DNA of 11,770 nucleotides from Actinomycetes bacterium. Lineage in GTDB: Bacteria > Actinomycetota > Acidimicrobiia > Acidimicrobiales > CADCSY01. Shown one piece after another: positions 1 to 5,287 of the stretch; the stretch's first letter is position 1; each line of letters opens with the position of its first letter. Both the position numbers and the translations under genes were made by a program. The notes below the pieces were generated by a model. That model was not told the DNA's origin. It made no database searches and was given only the letters and a program-made list of their open reading frames with translations. The stretch is taken from NCBI GenBank assembly GCA_025464025.1, contig JAODBP010000075.1, forward strand, positions 1 to 11,770, in the 5' to 3' direction.

Positions 1-957
1 AGCCTGAGCGACGTGCCGGTCACCGGCGTGGTCAACGCCGCCGATGCCAGCAACCTCTACGAGGTGCCGCTCACCCTCCACGAGGAGGGCCTCGACACCG
101 AGATCTGCCGGCTGCTCGGCCTGCCCATGGAGGTCGACCTCACGCCGTGGGAGGCGCTGGTCGCCAAGGTCGAGGCGGCCACCCGCCCGGTGCGGGTCGG
201 CATCATCGGCAAGTACGTCTCGCTGCCCGACGCCTACCTGTCGGTCGTCGAGTCGCTGCGCCACGGCGGCTTCCACCACGGGGCCAAGGTCCAGCTCGAG
301 TGGATCCAGGCCGAGGACGTCGAGGGCCTGCTGGCCGAGGGTCGCCTGCGCGACCTCGACGGCATCGTGATCCCCGGCGGCTTCGGCGAGCGGGGCATCG
401 AGGGCAAGATCGCCGCGGCCGGCTACGCCCGGGAGCACGAGATCCCGTGCCTGGGGCTGTGCCTCGGCATGCAGGTCATGACCATCGAGTACGCCCGCAA
501 CGTCCTCGGGCTGGCCGGGGCCAACTCGGCCGAGTTCGACCGGTCGTCGCCCCACCCGGTGATCGACCTGATGGACGCCCAGCGCGAGGTGGTCGACATG
601 GGTGGCACCATGCGACTCGGCCTCTACCCGGCCAAGCTGGCTCCGGGCTCCCAGGTGGCGGATGCGTATGGCGAGGAGATCGTCTACGAGCGCCATCGCC
701 ACCGCTACGAGTTCAACCCGAAGTACCGCGGCAAGTTCGAGGGCTCCGGCTTCGTCTGCTCCGGGCTGTCGCCCGACGGCCGGCTGGTCGAGTTCATCGA
801 GCTCGAGGGCCATCCGTTCTGGGTCGGCACCCAGGCCCACCCCGAGTTCAAGAGCCGCCCCGATCGGCCGGCCCCGCTGTTCCGGGCGTTCGTGGGCGCC
901 GCCCTGTCCCGGGCCGAGGGTCGCAGCCCGCGGCTACCGGTCGACATCGGGGCTTGA
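1..957 (+). CDS. pyrG: CTP synthase, C-terminal part (5' end outside the window)
   Basis: This is the 3' part of CTP synthase, which makes CTP from UTP, ATP and glutamine-derived ammonia in the cytoplasm. The reading frame is already open at base 1; 318 residues are visible, about the last 55-60% of a typical ~550-residue enzyme. Fragment residues 1-60 are the end of the synthase domain and linker (VVNAADASNLYEVPL). From about residue 65 the class I glutamine amidotransferase domain begins (VGIIGKYVSLPDAY). It carries the oxyanion segment PGGFGERG, the nucleophile in GLCLGMQ (Cys154 of the fragment) and the His280/Glu282 pair in AHPEFKSRP, so the ammonia-producing half looks intact. The TGA stop overlaps the TTG start of the Nudix gene, as expected for translational coupling; pyrG is also followed by an ADP-ribose pyrophosphatase in M. 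tuberculosis. No promoter is visible because the start lies upstream. Identification is secure. Confidence 0.98.
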   Translation, partial: SLSDVPVTGVVNAADASNLYEVPLTLHEEGLDTEICRLLGLPMEVDLTPWEALVAKVEAATRPVRVGIIGKYVSLPDAYLSVVESLRHGGFHHGAKVQLEWIQAEDVEGLLAEGRLRDLDGIVIPGGFGERGIEGKIAAAGYAREHEIPCLGLCLGMQVMTIEYARNVLGLAGANSAEFDRSSPHPVIDLMDAQREVVDMGGTMRLGLYPAKLAPGSQVADAYGEEIVYERHRHRYEFNPKYRGKFEGSGFVCSGLSPDGRLVEFIELEGHPFWVGTQAHPEFKSRPDRPAPLFRAFVGAALSRAEGRSPRLPVDIGA

Positions 958-1490
958 CCTTTCGCCTGGTCGACGAGGAGGTCCGGTACCGCGGGCCGTT
1001 CCTCACCGTCGTCGGCGCCACCTACGAGACGCCCGACGGCGATCGGTTCTCCCGCGAGTTCCTGCGTCACGCCGGCGCGGTGGCCGTCGTGCCGGTGGTC
1101 GACGGTGAGGTCGTGCTCGTGCGGCAGTTCCGCGCTGCGGTCGGGCGTGACCTGCTGGAGATCCCGGCCGGCCTGCTCGACGTCGAGGGCGAGGACCGGG
1201 AGGCCGCGGCGGCTCGCGAGCTGGAGGAGGAGGCCGGGCTCCGCCTCACGGAGCCGCTGGTGCACCTCGTCGACTACTTCCCGTCGGCGGGCATGGCCGA
1301 CCACCGGGTGTGGATCTACCTGGCCACGGCGACCGAGCCGTGCGAGGCCCGGCCCCAGGGCTTCGAGGAGCAGGCCATGGCGATCGAGCGGGTGCCGCTG
1401 GCCGACGTCGACCGGCTGATCGCCTCGGGCGAGGTCAGCGACGGCAAGACCATCGTCGGCCTCGTCCTGGCCCGGGACCGGCTGGCGTGA
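954..1490 (+). CDS. Nudix hydrolase, ADP-ribose pyrophosphatase type
   Basis: Probable ADP-ribose pyrophosphatase (178 residues), splitting ADP-ribose into AMP and ribose 5-phosphate. An N-terminal strand region (residues 1-40) leads to the core AVAVVPVVDGEVVLVRQFR and then EIPAGLL, typical of ADP-sugar Nudix enzymes. The Nudix box runs from Gly73 to Leu96 and ends RELEEEAGL, keeping the metal-binding glutamates 89, 92 and 93. The box is one residue longer than the canonical G-x5-E spacing (GLLDVEGE), as I recall for M. tuberculosis Rv1700, which sits in the same place after pyrG. The TTG start is chosen because it overlaps the pyrG TGA and gives the expected N-terminus (short lead-in, then RYRGPF); only a weak GGGG precedes it. 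No ATG or GTG lies close by in frame. The family is certain; the exact substrate is inferred from the motif variant and the neighbourhood. Confidence 0.9.
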   Translation: MTFRLVDEEVRYRGPFLTVVGATYETPDGDRFSREFLRHAGAVAVVPVVDGEVVLVRQFRAAVGRDLLEIPAGLLDVEGEDREAAAARELEEEAGLRLTEPLVHLVDYFPSAGMADHRVWIYLATATEPCEARPQGFEEQAMAIERVPLADVDRLIASGEVSDGKTIVGLVLARDRLA

Positions 1491-1544
1491 GCGCTGCGAA
1501 CGCAACCGACCGCGCGAGCGCCAGCGAGCCGGGCGGGGATGGGT

Positions 1545-1561
1545 CTGGGGCGCAGCCCCAG
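1545..1561 (+). terminator. Possible terminator or leader hairpin upstream of ald
   Basis: CTGGGGC (1545-1551) and GCCCCAG (1555-1561) form a perfect 7-bp stem with a 3-base GCA loop. No T-run follows, so it is not a textbook intrinsic terminator. Its last base is the first base of the GGGAGGA ribosome binding site of ald, so the folded stem would sit right against that site and could affect initiation. Terminator versus leader structure cannot be decided from sequence. Confidence 0.45.
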
Positions 1562-1567
1562 GGAGGA
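1561..1567 (+). promoter_or_regulatory. Ribosome binding site of ald
   Basis: GGGAGGA ends five bases before the GTG at 1573. It is one of the strongest Shine-Dalgarno matches in the window and fixes the ald start. It abuts the 1545-1561 hairpin. Confidence 0.8.
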
Positions 1568-1572
1568 ACAGC

Positions 1573-2682
1573 GTGATCGTCGGGATCCCGACCGAGGTCA
1601 AGGACAGCGAGCGCCGCGTGGCGCTGACGCCCGACGGCGTGCGGGAGCTGGTGGCCCACGGCCACCAGGTGCTCGTCCAGCGCGGTGCCGGCGAGGGCTC
1701 GTCGATCACCGACGGGGAGCTGGCCGCCGCCGGGGCCGAGCTGGTCGGCGTCGACGACGCCTGGGCCGCCGACCTGGTGGTCAAGGTGAAGGAGCCCCAG
1801 CCCGAGGAGCTGGGCTACCTCCGACGTGATCTGACCCTGTTCACCTACCTCCACCTCGCGGCGGAGCCCGACGTGGCGGCCGCGCTCGTGTCGTCGGGGG
1901 CCACCGGCCTGGCCTACGAGACGGTGCAGCTGGCCGACGCCTCGCTGCCCCTGCTGGCGCCGATGAGCGAGGTCGCCGGCCGCATGGCCACCCAGATCGG
2001 TGCTCACTGGCTCGAGGCCGAGCACGGCGGCCGGGGCGTGCTCCTCGGGGGCGCCCCCGGTGTCCGGCCGGCGCGGGTGGTGGTCATCGGGGCGGGCAAC
2101 GTCGGCTGGAACGCCGCCTGGATCGCCGCCGGCATGGAGGCCGAGGTGCTGCTGCTCGACCGCAACCTCGACCGGCTGCGGTGGGTCGACCAGATCCACA
2201 AGGGTCGGATCATGACCCTGGCGTCGAACCGGGGCGCGGTCGAGCGGGCCGTGGCCGAAGCCGACCTGGTGGTCGGTGCCGTGCTGGTGGCAGGCGGACG
2301 GGCGCCGATGGTGGTCACCGAGGAGATGGTGCGGGGCATGAAGCGGGGCGCCGTGATCGTCGACGTCGCCGTCGACCAGGGCGGCTGCGTCGAGACGACC
2401 CACGAGACCTCGCACTCCGACCCGGTCTACGAGGTCGGGGGCGTCCTCCACTACGCCGTGGGCAACATCCCCGGTGCCGTGCCGAACACCTCGACCTACG
2501 CCCTGACCAACGCCACGTTGCCGTACGTCGCCGCGGTGGCGACGCTGGGCGTGCGGGGCGCGGTGGCCGCCGACCCGGCGCTGGCCCCGGGTGTGAACAC
2601 CGTCGGCGGCGCCATCACCAACCCCGTCGTGGCCGAGGCGCTGGGCCGGCCGTCGACGCCGCTCGAGGAAGCGCTGCAGTGA
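1573..2682 (+). CDS. ald: Alanine dehydrogenase
   Basis: NAD-dependent L-alanine dehydrogenase (369 residues, normal length), interconverting alanine with pyruvate and ammonia in the cytoplasm. The N-terminus MIVGIPTEVKDSERRVALTP is diagnostic and contains the pyruvate-binding arginine (Arg15). Lys73 (VVKVKEP) and His94 (TYLHLA) match the catalytic Lys75 and His96 of characterised enzymes. The NAD-binding Rossmann fold starts at about 169 with VVVIGAGNVG, and Asp196 ends its second strand (LLLDRN), consistent with NAD rather than NADP. DVAVDQGGC and GNIPGAVPNTST complete the active site. The GTG start has a strong ribosome binding site. The TGA overlaps the GTG of xerD, so the two should be co-translated. 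In M. tuberculosis ald lies elsewhere, so its insertion between the Nudix gene and xerD is a local variation; no functional link to xerD is evident. Confidence 0.97.
   Translation: MIVGIPTEVKDSERRVALTPDGVRELVAHGHQVLVQRGAGEGSSITDGELAAAGAELVGVDDAWAADLVVKVKEPQPEELGYLRRDLTLFTYLHLAAEPDVAAALVSSGATGLAYETVQLADASLPLLAPMSEVAGRMATQIGAHWLEAEHGGRGVLLGGAPGVRPARVVVIGAGNVGWNAAWIAAGMEAEVLLLDRNLDRLRWVDQIHKGRIMTLASNRGAVERAVAEADLVVGAVLVAGGRAPMVVTEEMVRGMKRGAVIVDVAVDQGGCVETTHETSHSDPVYEVGGVLHYAVGNIPGAVPNTSTYALTNATLPYVAAVATLGVRGAVAADPALAPGVNTVGGAITNPVVAEALGRPSTPLEEALQ
2665..2671 (+). promoter_or_regulatory. Ribosome binding site of xerD inside ald
   Basis: GAGGAAG lies within the last codons of ald, seven bases before the GTG at 2679. 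It supports the start that overlaps the ald stop. Confidence 0.7.
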
Positions 2683-3605
2683 CCACCCTCGAGCTGCCGC
2701 TCGAGGCCGAGGAGTACCTGTCGTGGCTGGTGTCCGAGCGGGGTCGGGCCGGCAACACCGTGTCGGCCTACCGGCGCGACCTGCTGGCCTACTGGACCTG
2801 GCTGCGCCGGCGGGGCGAGGGGATCGCGGAGGTGACACCGGCGACGATCCAGGACTACGTCGCCGCCCTGCGGGCCGAGGGCAAGGCCCCGTCGAGCGTG
2901 GCCCGGGCCCTCGTCGCGGTCCGGTCGCTCCACAAGTTCCTGGCCGACGAGGGCGAGTCCGACGTCGATCCTGGTCGGGGCGTCGACGCGCCGCGGGTGC
3001 CGCGGGGCCTGCCCAAGGCGCTGTCGGAGGCCGACGTGACGATGCTCCTCGATGCCGTCGTGGGCCACGAGCCGACCGCCCGGCGTGATCGGGCCATGCT
3101 CGAGGTCCTGTACGGGTGCGGCCTGCGCATCTCCGAGCTCACCGGCCTCTCGCTGGGCGACCTCGACCTCGAGGGCGGCAGCCTCCGGGCCTTCGGCAAG
3201 GGGTCGAAGGAGCGGGTCGTCCCCCTGATCGGCATGGCCGCCGGGGCCATGCGCGAGTGGCTGTCGTCGTCGGGTCGCGGCGCCCTCGAGCCCGAGCGCT
3301 GGGCCCGCCGGGGCGATGCCGAGGCCGTGTTCCTGAACGTCCGCGGCGGGCGGCTCAGCCGGCAGGGCGCGTGGGGCGTGGTGCGCCGCTACGGCGACCA
3401 GGTCGGCCTGGGGGACCGGCTCACGCCGCACGTCCTCCGCCACTCGTGCGCCACCCACCTGCTCGACCACGGCGCCGACATCCGGGTGGTCCAGGAGCTG
3501 CTGGGGCACGCCTCGATCTCGACGACGCAGCTCTACACGCTGGTCTCGACCGAGCGCCTGCGCTCGGCGTGGGCGGCCGCCCACCCACGGGCGGCCGGCC
3601 GGTAG
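2679..3605 (+). CDS. xerD: Tyrosine site-specific recombinase, XerD type
   Basis: XerC/XerD-family recombinase (308 residues) that would resolve chromosome dimers at dif during division. Residues 5-90 are the N-terminal SAM-like core-binding domain (EYLSWLVSERGRAGNT...SLHKFL). The catalytic domain follows from about 110. All catalytic residues are present: Arg150 (GLRISEL), Lys174 (GKGSKER), His251 and Arg254 (PHVLRHS), His277 (LGHASI) and the nucleophile Tyr286 (TTQLYT). The position after pyrG and the Nudix gene and before scpA matches the actinobacterial xerD locus, so I call it the chromosomal recombinase rather than a phage integrase; no attachment-site repeat or other mobile gene is nearby. 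The GTG start overlaps the ald TGA and has a good ribosome binding site. The gene ends with TAG, which also forms part of a candidate promoter for the next gene. XerC versus XerD cannot be fully separated by eye. Confidence 0.94.
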   Translation: MTTLELPLEAEEYLSWLVSERGRAGNTVSAYRRDLLAYWTWLRRRGEGIAEVTPATIQDYVAALRAEGKAPSSVARALVAVRSLHKFLADEGESDVDPGRGVDAPRVPRGLPKALSEADVTMLLDAVVGHEPTARRDRAMLEVLYGCGLRISELTGLSLGDLDLEGGSLRAFGKGSKERVVPLIGMAAGAMREWLSSSGRGALEPERWARRGDAEAVFLNVRGGRLSRQGAWGVVRRYGDQVGLGDRLTPHVLRHSCATHLLDHGADIRVVQELLGHASISTTQLYTLVSTERLRSAWAAAHPRAAGR

Positions 3606-3608
3606 CCT
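3603..3608 (+). promoter_or_regulatory. Candidate -10 for leaderless transcription of the DksA-like gene
   Basis: TAGCCT fits TAnnnT and lies exactly six bases before the ATG at 3615, so the A of ATG would be the transcription start. The TAG is also the xerD stop codon. No convincing -35 is seen 16-18 bases upstream, and no Shine-Dalgarno precedes the ATG. Confidence 0.6.
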
Positions 3609-3614
3609 GCACGG

Positions 3615-3929
3615 ATGGCAGTCGAAGAGACCGATCCGCGAGCCGCGCTCGAAGAGGAGCGCGAGCAGTTGAAGGCCCAGCTCGCGGAGCACGGGGGCGG
3701 CGTCGAGCACGACGACAACTTCGCCGACTCCGGCCAGGTCGCTGCCGAGCAGGGCGAGAACCGGGCCCTCGTCGGCCAGCTCGAGGAGACGCTGACCGAG
3801 GTCGAGCGGGCGCTGGCCAAGCTCGATGAGGGCGCCTACGGCATGTGCGAGTCGTGCGGCAAGGCCATCGGCGAGGCCCGCCTGGAGGCCATGCCGGCCA
3901 CCCGGTACTGCATCGACTGCGCCAACTAG
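3615..3929 (+). CDS. TraR/DksA-family C4 zinc-finger protein
   Basis: Small (104-residue) member of the DksA/TraR family, whose known members bind in the RNA polymerase secondary channel and tune transcription. Residues 8-30 and 45-72 form two charged helices, the expected coiled-coil arms. The zinc finger is CESCGKAI...CIDC with Cys78, Cys81, Cys99 and Cys102, and the surrounding text (GAYGMCESCGKAIGEARLEA) is very close to the same region of E. coli DksA. The arm tip reads NFADSGQVAA where E. coli DksA has NFPDPVDRAA, so the first acidic tip residue is kept (Asp38) but the second is Gln41. It is shorter than E. coli DksA (151 residues), lacking N-terminal sequence and the C-terminal helix. 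The M50 protease gene starts six bases after its TAG. RNA polymerase binding is an inference; the fold assignment is firm. Confidence 0.9.
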   Translation: MAVEETDPRAALEEEREQLKAQLAEHGGGVEHDDNFADSGQVAAEQGENRALVGQLEETLTEVERALAKLDEGAYGMCESCGKAIGEARLEAMPATRYCIDCAN

Positions 3930-3935
3930 CGGTCC

Positions 3936-4583
3936 GTGCGCAACGTCGACTGGGAGCGCGTCGCAGTCCTGCTGTCGGTGATCGTGCCCTCGGTCATCCT
4001 CCACGAGGTGTCCCACGGGTTCGTCGCCATGCTGTTCGGCGACGACACGGCGAAGAAGGCGGGGCGGCTCACCCTCAACCCCATCGCCCACGTCGACCCG
4101 TTCGGCACGGTGATCCTGCCGTTCATCCTGTCGCTCAGCGGGCTGGGCGCGTTCGGCTACGCCAAGCCGGTGCCGGTCAACCCTCGGAACCTGCGGAACC
4201 CGCGGCAGCACTCGCTCTACGTGAGCCTGGCCGGACCGCTCACCAACATCAGCCTCGCCCTCGTGGCCGGGCTGGTGCTGCGGACGGCGTTCCGGGGCGA
4301 GCTCGACCGGGTCTTCTCGGTCGACCAGCTCCCGCTCGTGCCCCAGCTGCTGTTCTGGCTGGGCTTCATGAACGTGATCCTCGCCGTGTTCAACCTGCTG
4401 CCGATCCCGCCCCTCGACGGCTCCGCGTTCGTCGAGCGCCTGCTGCCCGATCGGTGGTGGCCCAACTGGCTGAAGTTCCGGCAGTACGGGTTCGGGATCC
4501 TGCTGCTGCTCGTGTTCGTCGTGCCGGGCGCCCTCGACAAGGTGTTCGACCCGGCGCTCCGGCAGTGGGTGAGACTGCTCTGA
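3936..4583 (+). CDS. Site-2 protease family (M50) membrane metalloprotease
   Basis: Integral membrane zinc protease of the compact S2P/M50 group (215 residues). The first hydrophobic segment (9-30) contains HEVSH, with His23, Glu24 and His27 as zinc ligands and catalytic base. Further hydrophobic stretches lie near 52-70, 90-112, 131-155 and 185-200. The second signature, NLLPIPPLDG, supplies Asn153 and the third zinc ligand Asp161. No PDZ domain is present, unlike RseP or Rip1, so this is the short type often found beside trpS and scpAB in Gram-positive genomes; its substrate is unknown. The GTG start lies six bases after the DksA-like gene without a Shine-Dalgarno sequence, so expression probably depends on read-through or reinitiation. 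Starting here keeps six residues before the first helix. A role in regulated intramembrane proteolysis is family knowledge, not shown here. Confidence 0.92.
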   Translation: MRNVDWERVAVLLSVIVPSVILHEVSHGFVAMLFGDDTAKKAGRLTLNPIAHVDPFGTVILPFILSLSGLGAFGYAKPVPVNPRNLRNPRQHSLYVSLAGPLTNISLALVAGLVLRTAFRGELDRVFSVDQLPLVPQLLFWLGFMNVILAVFNLLPIPPLDGSAFVERLLPDRWWPNWLKFRQYGFGILLLLVFVVPGALDKVFDPALRQWVRLL

Positions 4584-4588
4584 GGTAC

Positions 4589-5059
4589 GTGCTGCACCTG
4601 GCCCGGCGGTTCTTCGGCTCGCTGCGCCCGGGCGGTCCGAGCGCGGTGGACGAGGCGTGGGCCCGGTCGCAGCTGCTGCCGGGGGAGGTCGACGTCTGGG
4701 CCCGCATGTCGGGCGCCGACCGGCGTCACGCGGCCGGCGTCGCCCGGGAGGTCGCCCGGTCCCACGACGCCCGGGCCGTCGTGGCTGCCGCCCTGCTCCA
4801 CGACTCGGGCAAGGTGGTGAGCGGGCTCGGCACGTTCGCTCGGGTCGGCGCCACCCTCGTCGGTGCGGTGCGGGGCCGTGACGTCGGCGGCCGCATCGGC
4901 CAGTACCTGCGGCACCCGCAGCTCGGCGCCGAGCTGCTGGCCGCGGCGGGCAGCGATCCGCTCACCGTCGCCTGGACCGCCGAGCACCACCTCCCGCCCG
5001 ACCGCTGGTCCGTGCCACCCGACGTCGCCTTCGCCCTCAAGGCCGCCGACGACGACTGA
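4589..5059 (+). CDS. HD-domain protein (predicted metal-dependent phosphohydrolase)
   Basis: HD-superfamily protein of about 156 residues. The metal-binding pattern is visible: His47 (RRHAAGV), His71-Asp72 (ALLHDSGKV), His133-His134 (AEHHLPPD) and a late Asp in the C-terminal AADDD. Such domains hydrolyse phosphate esters of nucleotides or related compounds; nothing here identifies the substrate. The N-terminus (LHLARRFFGSLRPG) is basic and amphipathic and could lie against the membrane, which is speculative. The start is uncertain. GTG 4589 lies five bases after the protease stop with a GAGG only three bases away. GTG 4565 would overlap the protease by 19 bases, add eight residues and has no Shine-Dalgarno. 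Close packing behind the M50 protease suggests one transcript. It is convergent with trpS. Confidence 0.82.
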   Translation: MLHLARRFFGSLRPGGPSAVDEAWARSQLLPGEVDVWARMSGADRRHAAGVAREVARSHDARAVVAAALLHDSGKVVSGLGTFARVGATLVGAVRGRDVGGRIGQYLRHPQLGAELLAAAGSDPLTVAWTAEHHLPPDRWSVPPDVAFALKAADDD

Positions 5060-5286
5060 GGCCGAAGTCTTCAGGAAGAAATGCAGTGCCGAGAGTGCCG
5101 GCTGGCCTGGTCCCGCCCCGAAGCGGACGGCGTCGCGGACCGACGTGGATCCGGTCGCGCGGGTCTGCGGCGTCCGCCGGGGCGGGGCCTGGTCAGGCGG
5201 CCGGAGGCTCGATCTCGCGGCCTTCGGCCGCCGCACGCGAAGCCATCTCGGTGCGCGCCGCAGGCGCCTCTACGACGTCCGGCGCC
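5060..5286. other. Gene-free gap between convergent HD gene and trpS
   Basis: This 227-base stretch has no gene that I can support. It opens with an unusually AT-rich patch (5062-5085) containing the small inverted repeat TCTTC-AG-GAAGA (5068-5079). The rest is GC-rich with two good hairpins (listed separately) that may end transcription from both sides. The minus strand of 5196-5291 looks coding in the +1 frame relative to trpS (see findings). A plus-strand ORF from ATG 5081 starting MQCRECRLAW is open but runs antisense into trpS, and I do not call it. No tRNA or repeat array is seen. Confidence 0.6.
5217..5231. terminator. Candidate bidirectional terminator hairpin
   Basis: GCGGCC (5217-5222) and GGCCGC (5226-5231) form a perfect 6-bp stem around a TTC loop, between convergent genes. 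There is no T-run on either strand, so termination is only suggested by position and stem strength. Confidence 0.4.
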
Positions 5287-5287
5287 T
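5262..5287 (-). terminator. Candidate terminator hairpin at the trpS stop
   Basis: AGGCGCC (5262-5268) can pair with GGCGCCT (5281-5287), giving a 7-bp GC-rich stem with a 12-base loop. The stem starts at the last base of the trpS stop codon. No T-run follows on the minus strand. It also lies just downstream of the possible CCCC slip site, so it could equally be a frameshift-stimulating structure. Confidence 0.35.

Larger units (their letters stand above)
1491..1572 (+). other. Nudix-ald spacer with G/C-rich hairpin
   Basis: This 82-base spacer is the only real gap in the first 3.6 kb. Its first half has repeated GCGAGCG/CAGCGAGC-like words (about 1521-1540) and its second half carries a perfect hairpin. 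The layout resembles GC-rich intergenic elements that I recall as dispersed in several actinobacterial genomes, but that resemblance is from memory and the copy number cannot be judged here. It could end pyrG-Nudix transcription, act as a leader for ald, or be a dispersed repeat. No clear -10/-35 pair was found. Confidence 0.5.

Noticed and set aside
1435..2838. Long minus-strand open frame of 467 codons across ald.
   Set aside because: It is antisense to clear Nudix, ald and xerD genes, with His/Gly/Arg-rich low-complexity text typical of the shadow of a GC-rich gene.
2679..3605. The tyrosine recombinase as part of an integrated mobile element.
   Set aside because: It is in the conserved xerD position, has chromosomal-type motifs, and there are no direct repeats, tRNA target or other mobile genes nearby.
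2496..4211. 571-codon minus-strand open frame opposite xerD, the DksA-like gene and the protease.
   Set aside because: Three well-recognised plus-strand genes explain this DNA; the antisense product has no recognisable motif and a shadow-like composition.
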